In this document: one piece after another, positions 8,480 through 16,695 of the stretch
Layout of the letters: the number at the start of each line of letters is the position of its first letter
How positions within the stretch are numbered: the first letter of the stretch is position 1
Origin: a virus
Strand: one strand, 5' to 3'
DNA length: 36,750 nucleotides
IMG/VR virus record: IMGVR_UViG_3300033145_002341
Span: 1-36,750 of that record
The notes under the pieces: generated by a model
What the model saw: only the letters and a program-made list of their open reading frames with translations
What the model was told of the DNA's origin: nothing
Databases searched by the model: none
Position numbers and translations under genes: made by a program

Positions 8480-9051
8480 TTATCCCTTTAGTTTATTTTG
8501 CTCATCTATAATCTTCTCTTCAACTCCAATTTGATTTTCAATAACACAAAAATAGTCCATGAGTAAACTATCTTGTTCATACAATCCACCACCAATCGGC
8601 AAAACCTTAAATTTCCTGCATAAATAATGTTCTTGTATAATGCTATTGACTTCAAAATCTGTTATTTCACACTCTCCCCTACTTCTAACGAACCATTCTA
8701 ACTGTTCTGCGATTTTTTTTTTGGTTCTGTAAGTTCTTCGATAAATCCCATTAGAACATCAAAATCATCTGGATCTGCTAGATTTTCAAACTGTTCCTGT
8801 GTTGGAATTCCTTCTACATTAGGCATTTCAATTATATTTTTCAAAAGTATATTTAGTCTTTGTTCAAAAAGTGCTTCTATATTTATATCTGCACTTTTTT
8901 CAGTTTTCATTTTAATGTGATGAGAAAGCTTTTTTTTCATAGCCATTTTTTCTCCCATGGTTAATTTCTTGAAACCATATCTGCCTGAATTGGTTTCTAC
9001 AAAATAAACCATGATGTCTTTTCCATTTATTGTTTTCATTTCACTTTTCAT
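8480..9051 (-). CDS. Tail assembly chaperone, long form made by -1 ribosomal frameshift (gpG-T-like)
   Basis: The 117-residue upstream frame ends in codons CCA AAA AAA AAA TCG. Ten consecutive A (8713-8722 on the complementary strand) allow a -1 slip. After the slip the reading continues as K-I-A-E-Q-L-E-W-F and stays open for about 75 codons to a TAA at 8480-8482, one base before the tape measure ATG. The -1 frame has no good start of its own. This is the known layout of lambda G/GT-type tail chaperones, which help to assemble the tail around the tape measure. The expected fusion is ~190 residues. Confidence 0.75.
8698..9051 (-). CDS. Tail assembly chaperone, short form (gpG-like)
   Basis: 117 residues, ending EELTEPKKKSQNS when no frameshift takes place. 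It is mostly helical, with charged regions in 'KLTMGEKMAMKKKLSHH' and a C-terminal 'DVLMGFIEELTEPK'. It lies between the tail tube gene and the tape measure. The ATG has an AAGGTGATT site. The family diverges fast, so the call depends on position, size and the slippery A10 near the stop. Confidence 0.7.
   Translation of the reverse strand: MKSEMKTINGKDIMVYFVETNSGRYGFKKLTMGEKMAMKKKLSHHIKMKTEKSADINIEALFEQRLNILLKNIIEMPNVEGIPTQEQFENLADPDDFDVLMGFIEELTEPKKKSQNS
8713..8722 (-). promoter_or_regulatory. Slippery homopolymer for -1 frameshifting
   Basis: Ten A in a row (minus strand) within CCA AAA AAA AAA TCG, nine bases before the zero-frame TAG in coding terms. Shifting back one base opens the second chaperone frame. 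No strong downstream pseudoknot is obvious by eye. Confidence 0.7.
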
Positions 9052-9062
9052 TATTAATCACC

Positions 9063-10061
9063 TTACCATAAATCTGATACTGTATCGTTGAAATCAGACA
9101 AAATTAAATCTTGTGCTGTAAATGAATATGTTTCTGAGATCATATCTCCATCTACAGGATGGGCCCGTTCTAAACTTCCTAATTTAACAGTATCCATATC
9201 AAACTTTATTCCTCTATAAGCCGCCAATGTTTCAGTCAATTCATTGTCTACAAGCATATCAATACTAACTGTCTCTGAATCCAATGGAGTAGTTCCACCA
9301 AGAGCATCTGCAATCTGTGTATCTGTTCCATCATAATTTAAAGATATATTACCAGTAATTGCTCTGTCTCCTTGTTCAAGAGCATTTATGAATTTATCAG
9401 TAGACATACCCTCACTTCTTTTCAAAGAATTTGTAACTGTAAAATTAAGTTCAGTTACATTTACATTCGCAACATCATCAATATTCAAAAGTCCTTTTCT
9501 GTGATACATGTAAGGTTCATCTGGAATTTCAGTAATTGTTTGAATATCTGTATCAGTCGTAATTTTCTGTGCAAACACTTCAACACTTGCCCTGACAGGT
9601 TCTCTTAACCCTATTGCAAATGAAATACTATTGCTCTTGCAGCCTGTTAATGTAATATTTTTATTTGCTCCAGAAACTCCAAATTTCAAAGTATACGGAA
9701 CTACTTCATATTCTACAGGAGTTGCAATCGTAGATGTTGAATCCTTTGTACCTGATAAGTGTGTATAATTACTAGTATTTGTTACCGGACTCGTAGTATC
9801 ATAATCTCCGATACTAGCCGTAGCAAAAGTACAATTTTGCATGAAATAATCTATTTTTGCCCCACAATAGAAACTTCCATCAAGCAAAGCTCTGCTATTT
9901 ATCCTTCCACCTGCAAAAACATTAACTGTCTGATTGTCTCCTGTGACAGTTGGAGTCCCTTGAATCATACCAATGGGTGAAGACAAACTTCCTACGTTTG
10001 TACCCCATTCTGCTTCCTTTTCAAACCCTATTCTTGTCTTTTTTCCACCATATAACGCCAT
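9063..10061 (-). CDS. Major tail tube protein
   Basis: 332 residues from the ATG at 10061, which overlaps the previous stop as TAATG; a GTG at 10070 is also open. The N-terminus 'GGKKTRIGFEKEAEWGTNVG' is typical of siphovirus tail tube proteins of the long, TTP_3-like type. Beta-rich sequence follows with 'ITLTGCKSNSISFAIG' and 'AITGNISLNYDGTD'. It is directly upstream of the tail chaperones, the canonical place. It probably polymerises in hexameric rings around the tape measure. Confidence 0.8.
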   Translation of the reverse strand: MALYGGKKTRIGFEKEAEWGTNVGSLSSPIGMIQGTPTVTGDNQTVNVFAGGRINSRALLDGSFYCGAKIDYFMQNCTFATASIGDYDTTSPVTNTSNYTHLSGTKDSTSTIATPVEYEVVPYTLKFGVSGANKNITLTGCKSNSISFAIGLREPVRASVEVFAQKITTDTDIQTITEIPDEPYMYHRKGLLNIDDVANVNVTELNFTVTNSLKRSEGMSTDKFINALEQGDRAITGNISLNYDGTDTQIADALGGTTPLDSETVSIDMLVDNELTETLAAYRGIKFDMDTVKLGSLERAHPVDGDMISETYSFTAQDLILSDFNDTVSDLW

Positions 10062-10147
10062 TAATACCACTCCACAAAATAATTAAATTCACTCAATCCC
10101 CTATCTTCTGCTTGCTCCTTATAAATCTTTTCTGCTTTTCGTTCCAA
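10061..10147 (-). CDS. Very small protein between tail terminator and tail tube genes
   Basis: 28 residues from TTG at 10147, preceded by GGAGGGAG, a strong ribosome-binding site. It overlaps the 41-residue frame upstream and ends TAATG at the tail tube start, so it may serve translational coupling. No family is recognised. Gene status depends on the good ribosome-binding site and the tight overlaps. Confidence 0.4.
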   Translation of the reverse strand: MERKAEKIYKEQAEDRGLSEFNYFVEWY

Positions 10148-10218
10148 GATTCTCCCTCCTGTTGAACTCCTTTATCAATATTTATTTCTTCCTTTGTTTC
10201 CTTTTCAATCTTCTTCAA
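10093..10218 (-). CDS. Small charged protein
   Basis: 41 residues from TTG at 10218 with GGGTGG upstream. It begins MKKIEKETKEEINIDKG and is rich in Lys/Glu. It overlaps the following 28-residue frame by 55 bases. No known family. It may be a real small gene or only a translated spacer. Confidence 0.4.
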   Translation of the reverse strand: MKKIEKETKEEINIDKGVQQEGESWNEKQKRFIRSKQKIGD

Positions 10219-10231
10219 AAAACCACCCTCA

Positions 10232-10906
10232 CTAATACGTTTTCATATAATTAACCCTAATTGTACAATATTCTCTTTTTATTTTGTGAGCCTCATCCAA
10301 CCCATTATAATTCGGATCAGTTGCAACAATATCAATCAAACCACCAATATCATTATTCTTCCTAATTTGTCTAATCTGATCCTGGACATCTGTCATCATG
10401 AAATCAATTAATTTACTTCCTGAATAATTCTCACTGCTTATTATATAATTTTTTCCTGTTCTGACATAAATTTCAAGTCTAAAAGACGGTTTCAAAAGAA
10501 TTATTTCATCTCCAACTCCACCGCTCTGTTCTCCAGAACCTCCAACATTACTCAAACTAATCCTAGGCATTTCTGCTTGTGTGTGTGCATCATCATCATA
10601 AATCCAATTAGATCCTGTGAAATATGTGACTGAAATATTATCTGTTCCAGTTGCAGGAGCAGAATTAAATTTAATTTTACCTGCAACACCGCCTGTTCCG
10701 AAGTCTATTTTATAATCTGAAATTAATCTTTGTTCCACTGCACCAATTGAAACTGATGAAATATATGATAAATTTGCATTACTAAGTTGAAAATCAGTTT
10801 CAGAATCGTCACCACTAAACGTTTCTGTATTTGTTGTTGCCCTGTTTGCAGGATCCGTTATTCGCTTCCTCAATTGATTGAGCAAAGCCATTTTCAAATT
10901 CATCAT
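10232..10906 (-). CDS. Putative tail terminator/completion protein with inserted beta domain
   Basis: 224 residues from ATG at 10906, preceded by AAGGTG. The N-terminal helix (MMNLKMALLNQLRKRI) and the C-terminal region with 'LEIYVRTG' and 'YCTIRVNYMKTY' fit the tail-terminator slot. The middle (residues ~30-110) is a beta-rich insertion with 'FSGDDSETDFQLS' and 'FNSAPATGTDNISVTY', common in phage structural proteins. It comes right after the gp10-like gene, is the first gene behind a strong promoter, and is followed by the tail tube. Confidence 0.55.
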   Translation of the reverse strand: MMNLKMALLNQLRKRITDPANRATTNTETFSGDDSETDFQLSNANLSYISSVSIGAVEQRLISDYKIDFGTGGVAGKIKFNSAPATGTDNISVTYFTGSNWIYDDDAHTQAEMPRISLSNVGGSGEQSGGVGDEIILLKPSFRLEIYVRTGKNYIISSENYSGSKLIDFMMTDVQDQIRQIRKNNDIGGLIDIVATDPNYNGLDEAHKIKREYCTIRVNYMKTY

Positions 10907-10948
10907 AGAATACACCTTGTAAATCTATAATTATTGAAAGAATAATAT

Positions 10949-10972
10949 TATTTAAAAGGTTTTGCTTAATAA
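10949..10972 (-). promoter_or_regulatory. Archaeal-type late promoter, copy 1 of the virus-specific motif
   Basis: On the minus strand the segment reads TTAAGCAAAACC followed by TTTTAAATAA: a TATA-like box with an A-rich BRE-like stretch before it. It is ~45 bases upstream of the ATG at 10906, which leaves a short leader. Nearly the same string occurs at 17629-17652 and 18048-18068. Confidence 0.7.
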
Positions 10973-10977
10973 TTAAT

Positions 10978-11011
10978 TTTAGTTTACTTTAAATCAATAA
11001 AGTTAACTAAA
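10978..11011 (-). terminator. Intergenic hairpin, probable terminator
   Basis: TTTAGTTTACTTTA and TAAAGTTAACTAAA are inverted copies (13 of 14 pair) around a 6-base loop. The hairpin lies just after the stop of the gp10-like gene and before the next promoter, so it probably separates two transcripts. There is no long T run directly after it. Confidence 0.5.
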
Positions 11012-11023
11012 TCATCAATTAGT

Positions 11024-11515
11024 TTACTTACCATATTTTATTTTAATAGATTTAATCGCTTTTACAATCGCATCATCAAGCAAAGAATCATCCTCTATTG
11101 CAGGTTCAATAAATGGTTGTGCAGTAGTGCCTTTTTCTGCAATTGCTTTTTGAACTCCTTTTGCTTTAGAAACAGCAATTTTTTCTGATGTTCCAAACTT
11201 TTTTTTCAACCACTCGATCAATAAATCTAAAGGCACTACATGAGGTAAACTCCCTAATTCAACTGCCTTTGAATGTGGTGCAGTAGAAACAACCCTATAC
11301 TGTCCTTTCCCATCATCAATAACCTTAACTCCTAATGCAAGTTCTCCACTAACAGAAATAGGTTTTCCTTTATACTTACTATTTTTAAAATTAGGATCAT
11401 TCAAATTCATAACTATTCTACGTTTCAAAGCATACGCATAATATCTAGTTATTTCATTCCTCAAATCAAGAACTAATTCCCTCACTTGATCTCTTGAATT
11501 AACCTTAAGAACCAT
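11024..11515 (-). CDS. HK97 gp10-like head-tail connector protein
   Basis: 163 residues. It has the gp10-type plan: N-terminal helix with basic residues, 'LALGVKVIDDGKGQYRV', the conserved 'HSKAVELGSLPH' segment near the middle and 'AQPFIEPAIED' near the C-terminus. It overlaps the previous gene by 11 bases. It is placed between head-closure and tail-terminator candidates, as in HK97-like phages. Confidence 0.75.
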   Translation of the reverse strand: MVLKVNSRDQVRELVLDLRNEITRYYAYALKRRIVMNLNDPNFKNSKYKGKPISVSGELALGVKVIDDGKGQYRVVSTAPHSKAVELGSLPHVVPLDLLIEWLKKKFGTSEKIAVSKAKGVQKAIAEKGTTAQPFIEPAIEDDSLLDDAIVKAIKSIKIKYGK

Positions 11516-11870
11516 CTACAACAATCCGTTTAATCATCCACTTTCTAAAAACAACGGTTCCTGCATGAGTTTGTTCAGCCATAAGTGCTTTCACTTCATA
11601 ATCAATTGATCTGACCGTAATCTTATCAAAGATATTCAAATTATCTGTGTAATCAGTATACAAAATCAATTCATTGTCTTCAAAATAACCCTCACGTGCA
11701 GTATTTCCATCTTTAGAAACCTTATTGACAACTGCTTTAATTGTTGTTGCAGAACCGTATGAATTAACTCTGCCTCCTGTCTGTGAATCGATTACTTCTG
11801 TGTTCACATACCAAGAAACATTTTCTCCAACTTCTCCAGTTGCAATAATAAAATCTGCTTGTATTGTCAT
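11505..11870 (-). CDS. Putative head closure (stopper) protein
   Basis: 121 residues, beta-rich, ending in 'TVVFRKWMIKRIVVDGS'. The '..DIKVRSIDYEVKAL'-like pattern (seen here as DKITVRSIDYEVKAL) and the size fit the SPP1 gp16/HK97 head-tail joining family. Its place directly before the gp10-like gene supports this. An AGGGGATA site precedes the ATG. Confidence 0.6.
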   Translation of the reverse strand: MTIQADFIIATGEVGENVSWYVNTEVIDSQTGGRVNSYGSATTIKAVVNKVSKDGNTAREGYFEDNELILYTDYTDNLNIFDKITVRSIDYEVKALMAEQTHAGTVVFRKWMIKRIVVDGS

Positions 11871-11878
11871 ATTATCCC

Positions 11879-12670
11879 CTATAATCTTCGCAAATTAAAT
11901 TCGCCGTGTTTGTTTGTTATGTTAGCAGTAGCATCGCTTTGAACCGTCAACCAAACAACATCTCCGACAGAAATATCCAAAACACAAGTACTTGAACAAG
12001 AACCTAAATCGTTTATCGGGTACTTTCGTTCAGCTGTGGATTTATTTTGCGGTATCGTGTTTATGTTCATTTTCCAAGTTAATATACTCGCAGCCGCTGG
12101 AGTAGTGCTCATTTGCCAACTCGCGGAATAAATACCTGCTGAACCTGTACCAGCTATTAATCTTGCCCCTTGGTCAAAATCACTGGCACCGTCATTAGCA
12201 ACCCATGTATCAGAAAAATAAAAATGCGTGGAATCAACCACTGTAACTTGAAAAATACCATTGTAATTCGTAGTACCTCTGATTGTGATAATATCGTTTG
12301 TAGCTAAACCATGAGTAGACGTAGCCAAAACAGTACCTGCCACTGTTCCACTGTAATCCGCATAAACAGAAATCGCAGCTGTACTTCCTGTTTCAAAAGT
12401 CCAACCTTGAACCAAACCAGTTTGGATTATACCATTCAACGCAATCGGCGTATCTGCAGTTTCTATAACAGTCGCAGTAGAATTATTGTAAATATATGCT
12501 TCACCATAAGCGTCGCCTAAGGTTCTTAATTCGTGTTCAATTCCTGCACCGTCTTGAAAATACAAAACATTATCTGATTTCGGATATACTTTTCCCCAGT
12601 TAGATAATGCCGTCGGTGTAGTAATTTCCTTTAATGTAATTCCATTCTTAAATGTAGTTTTATGACTCAT
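11879..12670 (-). CDS. Beta-rich virion protein with MSHKTTF N-terminus (head fibre/decoration candidate)
   Basis: 263 residues from the ATG at 12670; a GTG nine bases upstream is also open. The N-terminus MSHKTTF is shared with the next gene upstream. The rest is Thr/Ser-rich beta sequence with a ubiquitin/Ig-like repeat type 'HGLATNDIITIRGT' and 'NGIFQVTVVDSTHFYF', a pattern seen in many phage fibre proteins. It lies between connector genes but does not look like a connector. It may decorate the capsid or neck. Confidence 0.55.
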   Translation of the reverse strand: MSHKTTFKNGITLKEITTPTALSNWGKVYPKSDNVLYFQDGAGIEHELRTLGDAYGEAYIYNNSTATVIETADTPIALNGIIQTGLVQGWTFETGSTAAISVYADYSGTVAGTVLATSTHGLATNDIITIRGTTNYNGIFQVTVVDSTHFYFSDTWVANDGASDFDQGARLIAGTGSAGIYSASWQMSTTPAAASILTWKMNINTIPQNKSTAERKYPINDLGSCSSTCVLDISVGDVVWLTVQSDATANITNKHGEFNLRRL

Positions 12671-12671
12671 A

Positions 12672-13265
12672 TTATACACCTAATTTATCCATTGTAATTA
12701 TAAATTCTACTTGTAACCCAATCGGAATTGCCGTAGGATTTACTCCTGCGTCAAGTGCAACCCTTGTTAATTTTAATCCAATCACATCAGATTCTGATAA
12801 TGATGTAGCAGGAATAATTGCTGTAAATGCTGTTTCACGTTCACCATAAAGCACAGTTCCGATATTAACATCTCCTGTTGTTAATGTACCTGAATGAGTC
12901 GGATTATTTATCCCCTCGCTGCCATCTTCAGGAACTGCTGACCAATCCAGTTGCCATTTAACTTTCGCAGATTGTGTTGCATAGACTTCATTAACAGCCC
13001 AGTTAATATTTAATTGAATGTCTGTTATTCCATCCCAACGCTTAGGTAATTCCTGAACAAAATAAACTGAGTCTCCAATTCCAAACGCATAACCTGAAAA
13101 GTTACCCACGTATACGGTCGTGGGTGCTGCTACGGCTTTACCTGTTGATTGTATAGGTATTCGTATTCTTCGTTGATACTTGGCAGTGCCGTGGAGATTC
13201 AACTCACCATCTAGTTTGAACTTCGCGTAATTTGTACTGTCTCCAAATGTGGTTTTATGGCTCAT
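12672..13265 (-). CDS. Beta-rich virion protein with MSHKTTF N-terminus
   Basis: 197 residues. It starts MSHKTTFGDSTNYAKFKLDG, then has jelly-roll-like beta sequence (RRIRIPIQSTG, VYVGNFSGYAFGIGD, VKWQLDWSAVPEDG). A fold like this suits head fibres or decoration proteins. The shared N-terminal tag with the neighbouring gene suggests that both attach to the same virion site. AAGGTGAAAC precedes the ATG. Confidence 0.55.
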   Translation of the reverse strand: MSHKTTFGDSTNYAKFKLDGELNLHGTAKYQRRIRIPIQSTGKAVAAPTTVYVGNFSGYAFGIGDSVYFVQELPKRWDGITDIQLNINWAVNEVYATQSAKVKWQLDWSAVPEDGSEGINNPTHSGTLTTGDVNIGTVLYGERETAFTAIIPATSLSESDVIGLKLTRVALDAGVNPTAIPIGLQVEFIITMDKLGV

Positions 13266-13274
13266 TGTTTCACC

Positions 13275-13742
13275 TTATTTAACATGCCAATTTGTTCCAT
13301 CGCTGTATATATCTATACTGTCACCATTAGCGTTTATTACAACTGTGTCGCCGTTGTTGATTTTCTCTGCTCCTTCTGTATCGATTGTAATGTTGTTCAC
13401 TCCAGCGTTATAACTTGCATCTTTAATTGTGATGAGTCGTCCCGATACACACTGAGCAGTTGGCAATGTTAGACTTGTTACTGCTGCAGTTGTAGGATAA
13501 GTTACATTTAAAATATAATCTGTAACCAAAAGGTCATATGTTGCAGCATTTACTGTCGTAACTTTTCCGGTTTGCCCTCCTTGGACATCAAGATTTCCAG
13601 AAAAAGTACCAGTTGTAAATGCACCAGCCGCTGGTGTAACTTGCCCGATTGGTGTGCCCTCAAGGGTGTCACCAGATACTTTTGGTAATATTGATGTTCC
13701 TACTTTCTTAATAGGGACAAATTGTTGGACTCGTTCACTCAT
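13275..13742 (-). CDS. Putative head fibre/spike protein
   Basis: 155 residues. It has the signature often seen in phage fibre-like proteins: 'GTPIGQVTPAAGAFTTGTFS' followed by 'GNLDVQGGQTG', then a beta region 'LLVTDYILNVTYPTTA' and 'RLITIKDASYN' ending 'IDIYSDGTNWHVK'. It is part of a run of four beta-rich proteins between adaptor and stopper genes. A GGGGTGATG site precedes the ATG. Confidence 0.55.
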   Translation of the reverse strand: MSERVQQFVPIKKVGTSILPKVSGDTLEGTPIGQVTPAAGAFTTGTFSGNLDVQGGQTGKVTTVNAATYDLLVTDYILNVTYPTTAAVTSLTLPTAQCVSGRLITIKDASYNAGVNNITIDTEGAEKINNGDTVVINANGDSIDIYSDGTNWHVK

Positions 13743-13747
13743 TCACA

Positions 13748-14242
13748 TCACCCCAAGAAAGAATAGGTTACACCCTCAGTGCTAACAGTAGAATCAACGT
13801 AAACCTCTGCCAGATTATCAGTCGCTATTGTTATGCTATCACCTGAATAAAGTGGCGTTCCCCGTCTTGTTGCTTCAGCCGCTACGCAAGTAACTCCACC
13901 GACAACTACAACACCAGTATTATTTAATTCTGCTGTAATTGTAACCTCTTTGACTACTGTCGAACTCGCTAAAGTTTCTCGTGTTCCTGCAGTCGTTACT
14001 TCTTTTCTTCCATCGCCAACAGTTGAAGAAACAGTCCCACTTTGAACGACAAACAAATTGCCGTTAATATCAGTATGAAGAATTGCATTGTCGCCGTCTG
14101 TATAAGTAGGTTTTGAAGCTCTATAAACTCCACCAGACAAAGTAACTTCAGGAGTTTTACTCTCTACAATAGATTCATTTAATTCCTGTTCTGTTCCTAA
14201 AGATTTTTTCAACCTATCCCTTATATTTCTTCTCTGAGCCAT
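13748..14242 (-). CDS. Beta-rich structural protein, unknown
   Basis: 164 residues with a basic N-terminal helix (MAQRRNIRDRLKKSLG) and a Val/Thr-rich beta C-terminus (VGDGRKEVTTAGTRETLA, 'VEVYVDSTVSTEGVTY'-like end). It looks like a virion component, because of composition and place, but I do not recognise its family. Its N-terminal helix could anchor it in the capsid or neck. Confidence 0.5.
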   Translation of the reverse strand: MAQRRNIRDRLKKSLGTEQELNESIVESKTPEVTLSGGVYRASKPTYTDGDNAILHTDINGNLFVVQSGTVSSTVGDGRKEVTTAGTRETLASSTVVKEVTITAELNNTGVVVVGGVTCVAAEATRRGTPLYSGDSITIATDNLAEVYVDSTVSTEGVTYSFLG

Positions 14243-14263
14243 TTAATCACATCCAATTAATTT

Positions 14264-15079
14264 TTAAAACATAAAGGTCCTAACACCAATATTTTTCATC
14301 AATTCAGTTTTTTCCCTAAATAATTGAGTTGCTGTCTCTCTCCATTGCGTATAAGGCTCTCCCTTTTGCACGTGAAAATCTCCAATATCATAACCAACAA
14401 TATCAGTATAACTTTCTCCAACAACCCTAGAAACAAAAGCCAAACTACAACAAACTTGAGCAAATCTATCTACATCGGGCGGAACTTCTAATTTTGTAAT
14501 TATTGATCCCGATTCATGATTATAACTCAAATTCATTACTAAATCTTCTGTAGTACCACCAGAAATAATTTGAGTTGTTTCTATCTTACCATCCATACCC
14601 TCAATCATAACCCAGTCGTTGTCAGAAAACAAAGAACCATCTGCAACAACTACTGTAACAGAACTTCCCGATGATTCAGCAGCATCAAGTGTTGAAGAAA
14701 CATTTGATTTATTGACTAAACCATATCTATATTTAATTTTACAATATAATGGCTTAGTTATCTTCCAAGAAGATTCCTCTGCAGAATCAGTTAAAATTAA
14801 AACACCAGATTTTAAAAAATCAACGTAATTTGTTGAAATGTCTGTATCACCTATTCTCACAGCCAATACATTCAAAAGAGGGGATTTACTCAAAGAAAGT
14901 CTTTCACTTCCAGTGCCATTTAAAATTTCAAAAGTATCAGTAGGAACAAATTTAGTGTTTAAATATTTTTCAATAGATGATTCTACTCCAGTAAGGATTG
15001 TTATGCCGTCATTGTCATTAATCAAATCAGTGCCAATTCCACTTGTAGCCCTAACCTTTGCTAGAGTAGTGTATACCAT
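14264..15079 (-). CDS. Head-tail adaptor (gp6/gp15-like connector) with insertion
   Basis: 271 residues. The N-terminus 'KVRATSGIGTDLINDNDGIT' and the helix 'ESSIEKYLNTKF' are typical of the helical head-tail adaptor family, which binds the portal. Residues ~125-195 are an extra beta domain (SVTVVVADGSLFSDNDWVMI). The C-terminal helix bundle (RFAQVCCSLAFVSRVVG) follows. Position after the MCP and its neighbour supports the call. Confidence 0.65.
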   Translation of the reverse strand: MVYTTLAKVRATSGIGTDLINDNDGITILTGVESSIEKYLNTKFVPTDTFEILNGTGSERLSLSKSPLLNVLAVRIGDTDISTNYVDFLKSGVLILTDSAEESSWKITKPLYCKIKYRYGLVNKSNVSSTLDAAESSGSSVTVVVADGSLFSDNDWVMIEGMDGKIETTQIISGGTTEDLVMNLSYNHESGSIITKLEVPPDVDRFAQVCCSLAFVSRVVGESYTDIVGYDIGDFHVQKGEPYTQWRETATQLFREKTELMKNIGVRTFMF

Positions 15080-15088
15080 CTAAACACC

Positions 15089-15532
15089 TTAGAAATTTTT
15101 CAATCCAGCCTGTGGAACATACTCTACAGTAACAACCATGTTATCAGTAGCAACTCCAGAAGCCGCGTCTGTTTTAGTCAAAGTTACTGCAGTATTTTTT
15201 GGTACTGAAGTATACGCTAGAGTTACTCCAGTCTGTGCTGAAACATCCAAAGGCAAAAAAGCCGTGAAACTTGCATTGTCTCCACCACTCAAAGTAGTGA
15301 ATTCAGCAATTTCATCTGTTCCTGTTCCTGCAGTTCCCTTTCTTTCAAAATTAAAAGTTGTTGCATTTGCCGCTGCTGCAGCAAGTGCCGCTGCATTTGT
15401 CATGTAAATATCTGTAATCACACAATCAAACGGAGCAACAAAAACAACTCGCTCATCACTTGTACCTGCTGCAATTGTACCGAAGTACCCGCTTTGACTG
15501 GTCACAGGTTTTCCTAATGCTTTACCTGACAT
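15089..15532 (-). CDS. Putative capsid decoration protein
   Basis: 147 residues, Ala/Thr-rich and beta-rich (MSGKALGKPVTSQSGYFG, ERVVFVAPFDCVITDIYMTN). It follows the major capsid gene directly and shares its MSG start. Small, abundant-looking, beta-rich proteins at this place are usually decoration or head-fibre proteins. No family-defining motif was seen. Confidence 0.5.
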   Translation of the reverse strand: MSGKALGKPVTSQSGYFGTIAAGTSDERVVFVAPFDCVITDIYMTNAAALAAAAANATTFNFERKGTAGTGTDEIAEFTTLSGGDNASFTAFLPLDVSAQTGVTLAYTSVPKNTAVTLTKTDAASGVATDNMVVTVEYVPQAGLKNF

Positions 15533-15571
15533 TTTATCACCTCAAAATAAGGTAGGGGTAATTCCCCTAAC

Positions 15572-16681
15572 TTATAATATTTCTCCAACAAACGAACTGA
15601 ATGCAGGAGCTTTGTTGAGTATTGTCTCAAACATCGCAATGTGGAATTTCTTTGAACCGTTTGTATTTGCAAGTTTTTCATAAGTTGCATCTTGCAATAC
15701 TCTCATTTCAATCACGTTTGTATCAAGGAAATACAATGCTTTGCTTCCGCTTGCATTTGTAAGTCTCTGTGATGGAACAATTGGAATACTACCAGTCATT
15801 GTTTCAAGAGTCAAAGGTGCTGGAATACCGAAACCAACAGAACCGCCCAACTGTCCAGGTGAAATTCTCAAAGTATCAATCATTATTCCTCTTAGATCTC
15901 TAGCAACTGCAGAACCACATCCACCTATACTAATTTGTCCGGAATCATCGAATGAAAACTGTGATGCTTCTTCGACATTATCCCATTCAAGAGATGAACT
16001 GTTCAAATCAACCTTATTTGTGGTGCTTTGTAATGCAATCAAACCATCATAATCAGTTGCAGTTGTACTGTTATTACCGTTCCAAATCAAATCATCTTCT
16101 TTTTCTTTCAATGCTTGCATTCTGTTTCTTATCTGATACTGCATTGAACCAGAAACGTTCCCTGTTCCCAAATTTCCACCAACACCTACACCAGTTGGAT
16201 TATTTGGATAAACTGAATATGCAGGCATAGCTGCATTCATAGGTGCAGTTATTCTTCCAGTACTTTCAAGGAACCTGATTGCTGTTGCTGATTGATCTTC
16301 AGTATCACTGACATCTACAAGGACAGGATCCTCAGTAGTAGTTACTGCAGAACCTTTTGAAGACAAAAAGTTAAACACTGCATACATTCCGATGTTAGTT
16401 ACTCTTTTAATTAACTCAGTCCAAGGTGTAAACTTAATCGATTGATCAATTAACAATTGATCAACTGCAACTGGAACCATTGCATAACCTGCAGTTCCTG
16501 CTCCACCTGCTTGAGTAGTCATCGCCTTTAAATAAGGCTGTAGCATTGATTTAATTTCTTTCCTAGAATCAAATTCTGCTAGTGGATCCAAGTAAGTCAT
16601 TCCATCTGGCATTCCGCCGAAAGAATTAACGTAACTTGCACCGCTTAGATCGTTACTTGTTGTTGCTGCATCTCCAGACAT
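15572..16681 (-). CDS. Major capsid protein (HK97 fold)
   Basis: 369 residues. An N-terminal acidic/helical part is followed by features of an HK97-fold capsid protein: 'YAMVPVAVDQLLIDQSIKFT', the E-loop-like region near residues 100-150, a spine helix with 'RNRMQALKEKEDDLIWNG', and the P-domain with 'IMIDTLRISPGQLGG' and a C-terminal 'KKFHIAMFETILNKAPAF'. It lies just downstream of the protease-scaffold gene. A GGGGGAATAA site precedes the ATG. Confidence 0.85.
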   Translation of the reverse strand: MSGDAATTSNDLSGASYVNSFGGMPDGMTYLDPLAEFDSRKEIKSMLQPYLKAMTTQAGGAGTAGYAMVPVAVDQLLIDQSIKFTPWTELIKRVTNIGMYAVFNFLSSKGSAVTTTEDPVLVDVSDTEDQSATAIRFLESTGRITAPMNAAMPAYSVYPNNPTGVGVGGNLGTGNVSGSMQYQIRNRMQALKEKEDDLIWNGNNSTTATDYDGLIALQSTTNKVDLNSSSLEWDNVEEASQFSFDDSGQISIGGCGSAVARDLRGIMIDTLRISPGQLGGSVGFGIPAPLTLETMTGSIPIVPSQRLTNASGSKALYFLDTNVIEMRVLQDATYEKLANTNGSKKFHIAMFETILNKAPAFSSFVGEIL

Positions 16682-16695
16682 ATTTATTCCCCCAA

